Source: an uncultured Myxococcales bacterium
GTDB taxonomy: Bacteria > Myxococcota_A > UBA9042 > DTJE01
Length of the DNA stretch: 64,000 nt
Direction of reading: 5' to 3'
Assembly (NCBI GenBank): GCA_937975765.1
Contig: CALJUR010000108.1
Coordinates: 11,905 to 75,904 of the forward strand
The first letter of the stretch is position 1, and every line of letters starts with the position of its first letter. The translations under genes were made by a program, and so were the position numbers. Shown here one piece after another: positions 44,393 through 52,875 of the stretch. The notes beneath the pieces are model-generated. The model was not told the DNA's origin. It was given only the letters and a program-made list of their open reading frames with translations, and ran no database searches.

Positions 44393-45504
44393 TGGAAGAC
44401 GACCGGACGATCCCGCTGGCACGCCCGTATGTCGGGTCCGAGGAACTGGACGCCGTGCGCCGCGTGCTGGCGTCGCGGCACCTGGCGCAGGGTCCGGAAA
44501 CGGCCGCGCTGGAGGCCGAGGTGTCCGCGATGCTGGACGGGACGGGCGTGATCGCCGTCTCTTCCGGCGGGGCGGCCCTGCTGCTGGCGATGGAGGCGCT
44601 GGACGTCGGGCCGGGCCGCGAGGTCGTGGTGCCGTCCTTCGCCTTCCCGGCGGCGGCGCAAGCGGCGTTCTTCCTGGGGGCCGTGGCGGTGCCGGCCGAC
44701 GTGGACGAGGCGACGATGGCCGTGACGCCGGAAACGGTCGCGCGGGCGCTGTCGGAGCGCACGCGGGCGGTCGTCGTCGTGCACCCGTTCGGGATCCCCG
44801 CGGACATCGAGGGGATCGTCGCGCTGTGCCGGGCCCGCGGCGTCGCGACGATCGAGGACGCGGCCTGCTCGCTGGGCGGGCGGACCTGGACGGGCTCGCC
44901 TTCCGGCACGGTGGGCGACATCGGCTGCTACTCGATGCACCCGCGCAAGCCCGCCACGGCGGGCGAGGGCGGGCTGCTGGCGACCCGGGACCCGGACGTC
45001 GGCATGCAGCTGAAGCGGCTGCGCGACTACGGTCGCACCGGGGCAGGGGCCGGCGACGTCTTCGGCGAGGTCGGCCTGAACTTCCGGATGGGCGACGTGC
45101 CCGCGGCGATCGGGCGGGTGCAGGTGGGACGGCTGGCGGCGTCGATCCGCGTGCGATCCATGCTGGCGGAGCGCTACCGCAAGCGCCTGGCGGGGAAGAA
45201 CGGCGTGCGGATCCCGGGGGGGTACGACCGGCCCGGGCAGACGTGGCAGTCGATGGTGGTGCGACTGGACCGGCCCGCGGACCCGGTGCGGCGGGCGCTT
45301 CTCGACGACGGCGTCCAGGCGGGCGTGACGGCCCACGCGCTGACGCAGCAGGCCTTCTGGCGGCAGCGGTGCCCGGACGGGCCCTCCTGCCCCGTCGGCG
45401 AGGCGCTGGCGGCGACAACGCTGGCCCTGCCCCTCTTCGACGAGATGACCGGCTCGCAGGTGGACCGGGTCGCTGATCGCCTGGCCGCGCGGCTGGCCGG
45501 GTGA
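44392..45504 (+). CDS. DegT/DnrJ/EryC1-family sugar aminotransferase
   Basis: 370 aa; ATG 44392 shares one base with the epimerase stop (TGATG). PLP fold-type I motifs: SSGGAALLLAMEAL (phosphate cup), PSFAFPAAAQAAF, IEDAACSLGG (Asp pairs with pyridine N), and YSMHPRKPATAGEGG with the Schiff-base Lys. It converts a keto sugar nucleotide to an amino sugar. Operonic with the epimerase and ABC genes, supporting synthesis of a rare-sugar-containing surface glycan. Confidence 0.92.
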   Translation: MEDDRTIPLARPYVGSEELDAVRRVLASRHLAQGPETAALEAEVSAMLDGTGVIAVSSGGAALLLAMEALDVGPGREVVVPSFAFPAAAQAAFFLGAVAVPADVDEATMAVTPETVARALSERTRAVVVVHPFGIPADIEGIVALCRARGVATIEDAACSLGGRTWTGSPSGTVGDIGCYSMHPRKPATAGEGGLLATRDPDVGMQLKRLRDYGRTGAGAGDVFGEVGLNFRMGDVPAAIGRVQVGRLAASIRVRSMLAERYRKRLAGKNGVRIPGGYDRPGQTWQSMVVRLDRPADPVRRALLDDGVQAGVTAHALTQQAFWRQRCPDGPSCPVGEALAATTLALPLFDEMTGSQVDRVADRLAARLAG

Positions 45505-45541
45505 AGACGCGTTCGGGGCGGGGACGCCCCGGGGAGGCTCC

Positions 45542-46489
45542 ATGGACGACGTGATCGCCGTGGAGGGCCTGAGGAAGGTCTTCCGCACCCCCTTCCGGCG
45601 GCGCCGGGTCGAGGCCGTCAAGGGCGTCACCTTCCAGGTGCGCCGCGGCGAGATCTTCGGCTTCCTGGGCCCCAACGGCGCCGGCAAGACCACCACGCTG
45701 AAGATGCTGGTGGGCCTGATCCGCCCGACGTCGGGCCGCGCGCGGGTGCTGGGCGGCGATCCCGGCACGCTGGAGGTGATGGCCCGGGTCGGCTTCCTGC
45801 CGGAACAGCCCTACTTCTACGACTACCTGACGCCCGGCGAGCTGCTGGACGTGTTCGGGCAGGTGTTCGGGCTGCCGCGCGCGCTGCGGCGCCAGCGCAT
45901 CGACAGCCTGCTGGACCTGGTGGGCCTGGGGGATGCCAAGGGGCGCGTGCTGCGCAAGTTCAGCAAGGGCATGCTGCAGCGCGTCGGCATCGCGCAGGCG
46001 CTGCTGAACGACCCCGAACTGGTCCTGCTGGACGAGCCGATGTCCGGCCTGGACCCGGTCGGGCGCAAGGAGATCATCGACCTGATGGCGCGGCTGAAGG
46101 ACCAGGGCAAGACGGTCTTCTTCAGCAGCCACATCCTGGCCGACATCGAGCGCCTGTGCGACCGCGTGGTCATCCTGCACAAGGGCGAGGTGAAGCACGC
46201 GGGAACGCTGAAGGAACTGCTGACCCAGGGCGAGCGCAAGGAGATCCTGGTGGCCGGCGAGCTGCCCGACGGGCTGTCGGGGCGTCCGGGCCTGCTGGCC
46301 ACGGACCGGGTCGGGCCGGGCGTGACCCGGCTGGCGGTGGAATCGGCCGCGGCGGACGCGATGCTGCGGGCGTTGCTGGACGCGCGGCTGGAGGTGCTGC
46401 AGGTCGCGGATCGCGGCATCACGCTGGAGGAACTGTTCGTGAAGACGGCCGGCAGCGGGCCGGTGGGCGCGCGGGAGGTGGCGGGATGA
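45542..46489 (+). CDS. ABC-2-type exporter ATP-binding protein
   Basis: 315 aa. Walker A FLGPNGAGKTTT, Q-loop replaced by LPEQPYFYDYLT, signature FSKGMLQRVG, Walker B LVLLDEPMSGLDP, H-loop SSHIL. A C-terminal about 80-residue extension is typical of exporters of the GldA/YhhJ/DrrA type. GGGGAGG before the ATG. Overlaps the permease gene as ATGA. With the permease it would export a lipid, drug or glycan component. Confidence 0.94.
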   Translation: MDDVIAVEGLRKVFRTPFRRRRVEAVKGVTFQVRRGEIFGFLGPNGAGKTTTLKMLVGLIRPTSGRARVLGGDPGTLEVMARVGFLPEQPYFYDYLTPGELLDVFGQVFGLPRALRRQRIDSLLDLVGLGDAKGRVLRKFSKGMLQRVGIAQALLNDPELVLLDEPMSGLDPVGRKEIIDLMARLKDQGKTVFFSSHILADIERLCDRVVILHKGEVKHAGTLKELLTQGERKEILVAGELPDGLSGRPGLLATDRVGPGVTRLAVESAAADAMLRALLDARLEVLQVADRGITLEELFVKTAGSGPVGAREVAG

Positions 46490-47292
46490 AGGGCCTCTTC
46501 GGATCCCCGCGTCGCGTGGCGGCCATCGCCCGCAACACGTTCATCGAGGCGGGACGCAACCGCGCCTTCATCGGCCTGGGCATCGCGGCGATCGGCCTGG
46601 TCGCGTCGTCGATGGCGGTGTCGGGCCTGGCGATCGCGGACCAGATGGCGCGCGTGCTGGTGGACTTCGGCCTGTTCGCGATCTCCCTGCTGGAGGTCGT
46701 GATCGCCGTCACGATGGGCGTCATCCTGGTCTTCAAGGAGATCGACCGGAAGACGTTCTACGTGGTGCTGACCAAGCCGATCCGCCGGTCCGAGGTGCTG
46801 GCGGGCAAGTTCTTCGGGCTGGCCGCGATCCTGGCCATCGCGCTGGTGCTGATGGCGGCCGCGTGGGTCGGGTCGCTGCTGCTGCGGGACGTGCCGCTGC
46901 GCCACGACATGGTGCAGGCCCTGGTGCTGACGTGGATGCAGGCGCTGTTGATCACGTCGGTGGCGCTGTTCTTCAGTTCGTTCGCCAGCCCGGTGCTGTC
47001 CGGCGTCTTCACCCTGGGGGTGTACCTGGCGGGGACGTCGATCTACGTTCTGGAGGACCTGCTGGCGGGCCGCAAGGGCATGCTGGCGACCAACGAGGCG
47101 GCCCGCGCCGTGGCCAAGGCCGCGGTGGTGGGGCTGCCCGACCTGTCCGTCTTCAACCTGGGCAAGGAACTGATCCTGGGCATCCCGATCGGCTGGGACT
47201 ACGTCGCCGCCGCCGGGGCCTACTGCGCGGGCTGGATCGTGCTGTTCTGGGCGCTGGCCGCGCTGATCTTCGAGCGGAGGGACTTCGCGTGA
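46486..47292 (+). CDS. ABC-2-type permease
   Basis: 268 aa, six hydrophobic segments. N-terminal RVAAIARNTFIEAGRNR and VFKEIDRKTFYVVLTKPIRR followed by EVLAGKFFGL are typical of ABC-2 membrane subunits of the NosY/GldF kind. Starts at the ATG overlapping the ATPase stop and ends with the GTGA overlap to the next gene, so the three proteins are likely made together. Confidence 0.9.
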   Translation: MKGLFGSPRRVAAIARNTFIEAGRNRAFIGLGIAAIGLVASSMAVSGLAIADQMARVLVDFGLFAISLLEVVIAVTMGVILVFKEIDRKTFYVVLTKPIRRSEVLAGKFFGLAAILAIALVLMAAAWVGSLLLRDVPLRHDMVQALVLTWMQALLITSVALFFSSFASPVLSGVFTLGVYLAGTSIYVLEDLLAGRKGMLATNEAARAVAKAAVVGLPDLSVFNLGKELILGIPIGWDYVAAAGAYCAGWIVLFWALAALIFERRDFA

Positions 47293-47933
47293 CCCCGCGC
47301 CTGCTGCGCGCCGGGATGGGGGTGCTGGCGGCCGTGCTGGTGCTCGGCTGCGTGGCCGGGCTGCGCGTGGCGTTCTCGGGGCGGTCCGACCTGGCGACGG
47401 CACGGGAATGCCGGGACGCGGGGCTGCCCTCGACGGCGATCGACTTCGCGGCGCGGGCGGCGCGGTGGTACCTGCCGGTCGGCGGGGTGTCGCGCGAGGG
47501 CCGAGAACTGCTGGCGACGCTGGCGGACGAGGCGGCGCGGACCGGCGACGCGGCGCTTTCCCTGCGGGCGTGGCAGGAACTGCGGGGCGCGATCCGGGCG
47601 ACCCGCTGGCTGGCCCGGCCCGACGAGGATCTGCTGGACCGCGCCGACCACGCCATCGCGAAGGGGATGGCCGCGATCGACCGGCTGCCCGACGGGCGTC
47701 CCGGCCTGGACGAGGCCGGCCACCTGGAGTTCCTGCGGCGCGACTCGATGCCCCGCACCTTGCCCGCCGCGCTGGCCTCGCTGCTGTTCCTGGCATGGGT
47801 CGCCGTGACCGGCGTCGGCGCGTGGAGGTCGCTGACCCCCGAGGGCCGCCTGCGGGGCCGCGCCGCCCTCTCCTTCGGCCTCGCCTCCGCCGCCCTGCTG
47901 GGCGGCTGGCTGCTGTGCCTGTCGCTGGCCTGA
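47289..47933 (+). CDS. Membrane protein of the ABC exporter operon
   Basis: 214 aa from GTG 47289, overlapping the permease stop as GTGA. N-terminal TM (MGVLAAVLVLGCVAGLRVAF), a helical soluble part of about 110 residues rich in Ala/Arg and Trp (DFAARAARWYLP; LSLRAWQELRGAIRATRW), then two C-terminal TM segments. No named family recognised; probably an accessory subunit. The operon ends here, followed by GC palindromes. Confidence 0.78.
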   Translation: MTPRLLRAGMGVLAAVLVLGCVAGLRVAFSGRSDLATARECRDAGLPSTAIDFAARAARWYLPVGGVSREGRELLATLADEAARTGDAALSLRAWQELRGAIRATRWLARPDEDLLDRADHAIAKGMAAIDRLPDGRPGLDEAGHLEFLRRDSMPRTLPAALASLLFLAWVAVTGVGAWRSLTPEGRLRGRAALSFGLASAALLGGWLLCLSLA

Positions 47934-48294
47934 CCCCCTCCGCCTCGCCGCTCCGCCTTCCCCTGCGCCCTGTAGGGCGGGGGCCCCGCCCCCCGCCATC
48001 GTATTGCCGGGCCCCGCCCCCCGCCTCCTCGAACCCGCCATCCCTGCCGTGCGCCGGCTGTCCCTGGCGGGGCACAAGGCCCCGCCCTGCATCGGGTCAG
48101 CCGTCGCCGAAGCAGCCCTTCGGGGCGACCTCGGCAAACGCCTCTTCAGGCCGCTTTCGATGGCCGCCGAGGGTCCATGCCCGGCTTCAGGGGCGCACCG
48201 GCCTTCCCGGACCTGCCGGGGGCCTTTCCGGGCGTCTCGTGGAATCGGGTGCAGGATGCGGTCGAAACGACGGGTGCGGGACCGGTCCCGGGGG
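47934..48294. other. Convergent spacer packed with GC palindromes
   Basis: No gene between the exporter operon and parB. It carries one complete palindrome copy (47971-47999), a partial copy (48009-48025) and a variant with an AAGG centre (48067-48092). The remaining about 200 bases show no feature. Confidence 0.55.
47971..47999. repeat. GC-rich palindromic repeat (copy 5)
   Basis: TGTAGGGCGGGGGCCCCGCC then CCCCGCCAT. Related copies follow at 48009-48025 and, as GGCGGGGC-ACAAGG-CCCCGCCCTGCA, at 48067-48092. Confidence 0.85.
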
Positions 48295-49164
48295 TCAGCC
48301 CTCGCCCTTCTCCGCCAGCAGCCGCTCGCGCAGCCGCTTGAAGTCGGACAGGCTTCCGAACGACAGGTTCACGTGGCCGCGGTTGCCGCGGAAGGTCACC
48401 GTGACCGGCACGCCCAGCGCCGCCTCGATCTCGTCGCGGGACGACCGGAAGTATCCCGCCAGGGCCGGTTCGCCGGCGCGCGCCCGCTTCGACGTGCCCT
48501 TGCGCTGGCGCCGGACCTGCGACTCCACCTGCCGGACGCTCCAGCCCTCGGCGATCGCCTGCCGCAGCAGCGCCTCCTGGCCCGCCGCGTCCAGCGGCAG
48601 AAGCGCCCGCGCCAGCCCCTCCGACACCTGGCCGGCCTCCAGGGCCTTCAGCACGGCCACGCTGCACTTCAGCAGCCGCAGGCTGTTGGTGACCGTGGTC
48701 CGGTCCTTGCCGACGCGCTTCGCCACGTCCTCCTGGCTCATCGCGTGGTCGCGCACCAGCCGGTCGAACGCGCGCGCCTGCTCCACCGGGTCCAGGTCCT
48801 CGCGCTGCAGGTTCTCCACCAGCGCCAGCACGAAGGCGTCCTTCGACGTCGCCTGCCGCACCACGACCGGCACCGCCGACAGGCCCGCCAGCCGCGCCGC
48901 CCGCAGCCGGCGTTCGCCCGCGATCAGCCGGTACCGGTCGCCGTCCTTCGACACCAGCAGCGGTTGCAGCACGCCCGCCTCGCGGATCGACGCCGCCAGT
49001 TCGGCCAGCGCCTCGTCCCGGAACCGGCGCCGCGGCTGGTCCGGCAGCGCCTCGATGCGGTCCACCGGGCACTCCAGCACCACGGGCCGATCGCCCGGCG
49101 GCGGGGCCGACACCGGGAACAGGGCCGCCAGGCCCTTGCCCAGGGCAGGGCGCTTGTCCTTCAT
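48295..49164 (-). CDS. parB: Chromosome partitioning protein ParB
   Basis: 289 aa from ATG 49164 in an ATGA overlap with parA. ParB/Spo0J layout: N-terminal KRPALGKGLAALF, Box I/II region with IRPNP-like ALPDQPRRRF and IAGERRLRAARLAGL (CTPase/GERRxRA motif), ALVENLQREDLDPVEQA, and helix-turn-helix SQEDVAKRVGKDRTTVTNSL. C-terminal dimerisation region present. Binds parS and spreads; one parS-like site lies at the parA start. Confidence 0.96.
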   Translation of the reverse strand: MKDKRPALGKGLAALFPVSAPPPGDRPVVLECPVDRIEALPDQPRRRFRDEALAELAASIREAGVLQPLLVSKDGDRYRLIAGERRLRAARLAGLSAVPVVVRQATSKDAFVLALVENLQREDLDPVEQARAFDRLVRDHAMSQEDVAKRVGKDRTTVTNSLRLLKCSVAVLKALEAGQVSEGLARALLPLDAAGQEALLRQAIAEGWSVRQVESQVRRQRKGTSKRARAGEPALAGYFRSSRDEIEAALGVPVTVTFRGNRGHVNLSFGSLSDFKRLRERLLAEKGEG

Positions 49165-49964
49165 TCTCGGCCCTCCATCGCCGGCAGGCGCGCCAGCACC
49201 TCCTCCGCCAGTTCCAGGTGCGCCCTGGCGCCCGGGGACTGCACGTCGAACAGGATCGCCGGCTTCCCGTGGGACGGGCTCTCGGCCAGCCGCACGTTGC
49301 GCGGGATCCGGGTCTGCAGCAGCAGGTCCGGGAAGTGCCGCTGGACCTCCTCGGCTACCTGGAACGACAGCCGGTTGCGCTTGTCGAACATCGTCAGCAC
49401 TAACCCAAGGATCGCGAGGTCCGGGTTGTACGACCCCTGCGTCAGCCCGATGGTGTGCATCAGCCGGGCCAGACCGTCCAGCGCGTAGAACTCGCACTGC
49501 AGCGGGACCAGCACCCAGCGCGATGCCACCAGCGCGTTCAGCGTCAGGAAGCCCAGCGCGGGCGGGCAGTCGATCACGATGACGGGCGGGGGGTCCTTCT
49601 CCCGCGCGATCGCCTGCCGCAGCAGCACCGCGCGGTCCTCCTGGTCCACCAGTTCGACCTCGGCCGCCACCAGGTCGGGGTGCGCCGGCACCACGGAGAG
49701 GTGGGGCAGGTCGGTCGGCCGGGCCAGGTCCGACAGGCTCCTCCGGCCCAGCATCGCCTCGTAGACGTGGGGCCCGTCGGCGCGGTGGTCGATCCCGAAC
49801 GCCAGGCTGGCGTTGGCCTGCGGGTCCAGGTCCACCAGCAGCGTGGGGACCTCCAGGACCGCCAGCGACGACGCGAGGTTGACGGCGGTGGTGGTCTTGC
49901 CGACCCCGCCCTTCTGGTTGGCGATGGCGAGGACCCGGGGAACCGAGGCGGGCGAACGTTTCAC
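49161..49964 (-). CDS. parA: Chromosome partitioning ATPase ParA (Soj)
   Basis: 267 aa from GTG 49964, the only usable start; it lies inside a parS-like palindrome and has no obvious Shine-Dalgarno sequence. Deviant Walker A KGGVGKTTT, Walker A' LLVDLDPQANAS, Walker B VIVIDCPPALG, and the Soj-type FDVQSPGARAHLELAEEVL end. Short N-terminus indicates the chromosomal (not plasmid type Ia) class. Follows secG by 19 bases and is coupled to parB. Confidence 0.95.
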   Translation of the reverse strand: MKRSPASVPRVLAIANQKGGVGKTTTAVNLASSLAVLEVPTLLVDLDPQANASLAFGIDHRADGPHVYEAMLGRRSLSDLARPTDLPHLSVVPAHPDLVAAEVELVDQEDRAVLLRQAIAREKDPPPVIVIDCPPALGFLTLNALVASRWVLVPLQCEFYALDGLARLMHTIGLTQGSYNPDLAILGLVLTMFDKRNRLSFQVAEEVQRHFPDLLLQTRIPRNVRLAESPSHGKPAILFDVQSPGARAHLELAEEVLARLPAMEGRE

Positions 49965-49972
49965 GTGAAACC
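49957..49972. promoter_or_regulatory. parS-like centromere site over the parA start codon
   Basis: CGTTTCACGTGAAACC matches the bacterial parS consensus TGTTTCACGTGAAACA at 14 of 16 positions, with the 14-base core GTTTCACGTGAAAC perfect. On the minus strand the GTG start of parA is the central GTG of the palindrome, so ParB binding here would sit on the translation start and could feed back on parAB. Confidence 0.85.
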
Positions 49973-49983
49973 GTGGGTCGGGG

Positions 49984-50298
49984 TCACTCCCCCGACGGCT
50001 GGGCAGGCGCGCTGACCGGCGCGGGCGCCTCCTCGGGAGTATCGCTGGTGACGCTGCGCTCGGACCCGGTCAGGGCGATGGCCACCGACAGGATCATGAA
50101 GATCCCGGCCAGCACCCCGGTCGCCTTGCTGAGGAAGGTCGTCGCGCCCCGGCCGCCGAACACCGACGTCGAGGACCCGCCACCGAACACCGCGCCCATC
50201 CCGCCGCCGCCGCGCCCCGGCTGCAGCAGGATGATCACGATCAGCAGCACCGACACCAGGATGTGGAACGCGATCATCAGGCCGAACAGGACTTCCAT
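49984..50298 (-). CDS. secG: Preprotein translocase subunit SecG
   Basis: 104 aa from ATG 50298. Two TM helices (FGLMIAFHILVSVLLIVIILLQ region and GVLAGIFMILSVAIALTG) separated by the conserved GRGGGGMGAVFGGGSS loop and GGRGATTFLSKAT. C-terminal Pro/Glu-rich tail. It follows tpiA by 4 bases, the usual tpiA-secG arrangement. Part of SecYEG. Confidence 0.95.
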   Translation of the reverse strand: MEVLFGLMIAFHILVSVLLIVIILLQPGRGGGGMGAVFGGGSSTSVFGGRGATTFLSKATGVLAGIFMILSVAIALTGSERSVTSDTPEEAPAPVSAPAQPSGE

Positions 50299-50302
50299 GG
50301 CA

Positions 50303-51067
50303 TCACCCCGCGCATTCGACGATGCCCGCGAACGACTCCGCGGACAGGCTCGCACCCCCCACCAACGCCCCGTCCACGTCCTTCTGGGACAGCAGTTCGC
50401 GGGCGTTGCCCGGCTTCACGCTGCCACCGTACAGGATTCGCGTCCGCGCGGCGATCGTCTCGCCGAACATCCCGGCGAGCAATTTCCTAATATATTCATG
50501 CACTTCTTCGGCCTGCTCCGGCGTCGCCGTCCGGCCCGTCCCGATGGCCCAGACCGGCTCGTAGGCGACAACCACCCGGGCCATCTCCTCGGCCGTCAGC
50601 CCGTTCAGGCCCACCGTGACCTGCCTTTCGATCCGCCGGAAGGTGTCACCCGAGTCGCGCTCGGCCAGCTTCTCGCCCACGCAGACGATCGGGATCAGGC
50701 CCGCCTTCAGCGCCCGCCCGGTCTTCGCCCGCACCGACTCGTCCGTCTCCAGGTGGTACTCGCGCCGCTCGGAATGCCCGATGCACACGTACTGGCATCC
50801 CAGGCTCAGCAGCATCTTCGCGCTGACGTCGCCCGTGAACGCGCCCTCTTCCTCGGGGCTCAAGTCCTGGCCGCCGAATCCCACCGGGCTGCCCTCCAGC
50901 ACCTTCGCGACCGTCCCGATCAACGGGGACGCCGGCAGCACGCAGACGTCCGCCGACCGCAGCCGCGACGTCCTCTGCAGCACCTCCCGCGCCAGCGCGG
51001 CGGCGCCCGCCACGTCCAGGTTCATCTTCCAGTTGCCTGCGATCAGCGGTTTCCGGTTCGGATTCAT
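50303..51067 (-). CDS. tpiA: Triosephosphate isomerase
   Basis: 254 aa from ATG 51067. All catalytic motifs intact: AGNWKMN (Lys), CIGHSERR (His), VVAYEPVWAIGTGRTATPEQ (Glu and loop 6), and LYGGSVKP. Interconverts DHAP and glyceraldehyde-3-phosphate. Five bases separate it from pgk and 4 from secG. Its full conservation contrasts with the degenerate PGK beside it. Confidence 0.97.
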   Translation of the reverse strand: MNPNRKPLIAGNWKMNLDVAGAAALAREVLQRTSRLRSADVCVLPASPLIGTVAKVLEGSPVGFGGQDLSPEEEGAFTGDVSAKMLLSLGCQYVCIGHSERREYHLETDESVRAKTGRALKAGLIPIVCVGEKLAERDSGDTFRRIERQVTVGLNGLTAEEMARVVVAYEPVWAIGTGRTATPEQAEEVHEYIRKLLAGMFGETIAARTRILYGGSVKPGNARELLSQKDVDGALVGGASLSAESFAGIVECAG

Positions 51068-51072
51068 CGCCC

Positions 51073-52275
51073 TCAATCCAGGTCCCGGAGCGCTTCCACC
51101 CCGGGCACGTCCCGTCCTTCCACCAGCGCCAGGGCCGCGTCCCCGCCCCCCGACACGTGCGTCAGGAAGGGCGTCAGGACCAGCCGCGTCACCGCCGCGA
51201 CGGTGTCGGTGCCGGCTACGATGCTGGTCGCGCGCGAGCGCGCCAGCGCCTTGGCCACCTTCTCGGTCCCCTCGCGGAAGGCCGCCTGCTCGAACGCCCC
51301 CAGCGGGCCGTTCCAGAAGACCGTCCGCGACGCAGCCAGGACCTTCGAGAACGCCGCGACCGTTTCCGGCCCGACGTCCAGGATCTCCGCGTCCGACGGC
51401 ACCTCGGCCACCGGCACCAGCGACGTCTCGATGACGCCGTCCTTCCCGGTGCCGACCACGACGTCCGTCGGCAGGATCACCTCGACGCCCCGCAGCCGTG
51501 CCCGCGACAGGAACTGCGTCGCGGCCTCGAACCGCTCCTTCTCCACGGGCGTCTTCCCCACCTTCATCTTCCGGGCCGCCAGGAACGTGGCCGCCGTGGC
51601 CCCGCCCACCAGCACGTTCTTCACCTTGCCCAGCAGGGTGTTCATCAGGCCGATCTTGTCGGACAGGCGCGCCCCGCCCACCAGCAGCGTGAACGGTGCC
51701 TCGGGCGTGCCCGCGATCCGGTTCAGGCAGGTCAGTTCGCGGTGCAGCAGCAGCCCGGCCGCCTTCTGGTTCACGTGCTTCGCGACCGACCGCGTGGACG
51801 CCAGACGACGCCCCGACGCCAGCAGGGCGTCGTTGACGTACACGTCGCACAGCATCGCCAGCCGCTGCCCGAAGACGTCGTCGTCCGCGTCCTCCTCGGG
51901 CTGGAAGGCCAGGTTCTCCAGCAGCACGACCTCGCCGTCCACGCGCTCCATCACGACCTTGCGCGGGCCGTCCCCGACGGTGTCCTCGGGCAGGAACACG
52001 TCCTGGTCCAGCATCTCGGCCAGGCGCTCGCCCACCGGGGCCATCGTCAGATCGGGCACGCGACGCCCGCCGGGCTGGCCCAGCGAGCCCGCCAGCACGA
52101 CCTTCCCCCCCTGCGCGACGATGTGCCGCACGGTCGGCAGGATCGCCTGCAACCGGCTGTCATCCGCCAGCCGTCCCTCGGGCGTCAGCGGGCAGTCCAG
52201 ATCCGCCCGGACCAGCACCCGGCGACCCTCCAGGGGCATCGATTCCAGCTTCGTGATTCCGCGCAGCAGGTCCAT
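51073..52275 (-). CDS. pgk: Phosphoglycerate kinase homologue lacking several 3-PG-binding residues
   Basis: 400 aa, full-length PGK fold by motif order: VRADLDCPL (20-30), DDSRL (38-42), LAGSLGQPGG (61-70), VLLENLAFQPEED (117-129), YVNDALLASGRRLAST (146-161), GGARLSDKI (200-208), WNGPLGAFE, and C-terminal SGGGDAALALVEG. Arg23 and Arg41 are kept. Against the usual VRVDxNVP, SHLGRP, LLENxRF and GGAKVSDKI, however, the Asn is Asp27, the His/Arg pair is Ser64/Gln67, the Arg is Ala123 and the Lys is Arg203. GAGGTG precedes ATG 52275. Either a highly divergent or non-catalytic PGK; it sits where gap-pgk-tpiA-secG operons place the true enzyme. Confidence 0.85.
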   Translation of the reverse strand: MDLLRGITKLESMPLEGRRVLVRADLDCPLTPEGRLADDSRLQAILPTVRHIVAQGGKVVLAGSLGQPGGRRVPDLTMAPVGERLAEMLDQDVFLPEDTVGDGPRKVVMERVDGEVVLLENLAFQPEEDADDDVFGQRLAMLCDVYVNDALLASGRRLASTRSVAKHVNQKAAGLLLHRELTCLNRIAGTPEAPFTLLVGGARLSDKIGLMNTLLGKVKNVLVGGATAATFLAARKMKVGKTPVEKERFEAATQFLSRARLRGVEVILPTDVVVGTGKDGVIETSLVPVAEVPSDAEILDVGPETVAAFSKVLAASRTVFWNGPLGAFEQAAFREGTEKVAKALARSRATSIVAGTDTVAAVTRLVLTPFLTHVSGGGDAALALVEGRDVPGVEALRDLD

Positions 52276-52392
52276 CGAAGGCGCACCTCGCGCACGCAGG
52301 CATAGGGCCGGCGCGTTCGCGCAAGGTTACCAGAATCGCGCCCCGTGTCAATCCGCGGCCTTGCACGGCAGCCCGGGAGGATCGCGGGACGA

Positions 52393-52872
52393 TCAGTCCT
52401 TCAGCAGCGCGGCCCGGACCGCCACGACCAGGATGCCTCCCTCGTGCTTGCGGCCGGCCTGGAAGAAGACGCCCCCGTCGTGGATGCGGACCTTGGTCCG
52501 GAAGTCGTCCATCTCGACGTTGATCCGCAGCAGGCCCTTCTCGGGCGTGACCCCGTTGTAGATCGCCGCGAACCGCTGGCCGTTCGGCAGCCGGACCTCC
52601 ACCGGGCTGCCGGCGTCCACCTGCCGGGACGCCGTGTCCAGCACCTCGAAGTACGAGAACTTGTCCCCGAACGACTGCCGCAGCGTGTCCCACATCGGCT
52701 TCAGCGCGTCGTGCAGGTGCGGCGGCCCCTTCTTCGCGTGGATGACCGTCACCGACACCTTCGCCCTCGGTTCCGCCGCCGAGGTCGCCGGGAGGGCCGG
52801 CACCGCGACGAACGCGGCCGCCACCAGCCCGGCCATCATCGTCCGGATCGCCCGCGTGCCCGCGTTCCGCAT
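52393..52872 (-). CDS. Exported protein of the ECF sigma operon
   Basis: 159 aa with signal peptide (GLVAAAFVAVPALPATSAA). The mature part is about 125 residues of mixed alpha/beta (VSVTVIHAKKGPPHLHDALK; YFEVLDTASRQVDAG; LLRINVEMDDF; GGILVVAVRAAL). No family recognised. It starts 3 bases from the anti-sigma stop, so it is in the sigma/anti-sigma operon. Similar small exported proteins in such Myxococcota operons are candidates for envelope sensing. Confidence 0.75.
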   Translation of the reverse strand: MRNAGTRAIRTMMAGLVAAAFVAVPALPATSAAEPRAKVSVTVIHAKKGPPHLHDALKPMWDTLRQSFGDKFSYFEVLDTASRQVDAGSPVEVRLPNGQRFAAIYNGVTPEKGLLRINVEMDDFRTKVRIHDGGVFFQAGRKHEGGILVVAVRAALLKD

Positions 52873-52875
52873 GGC

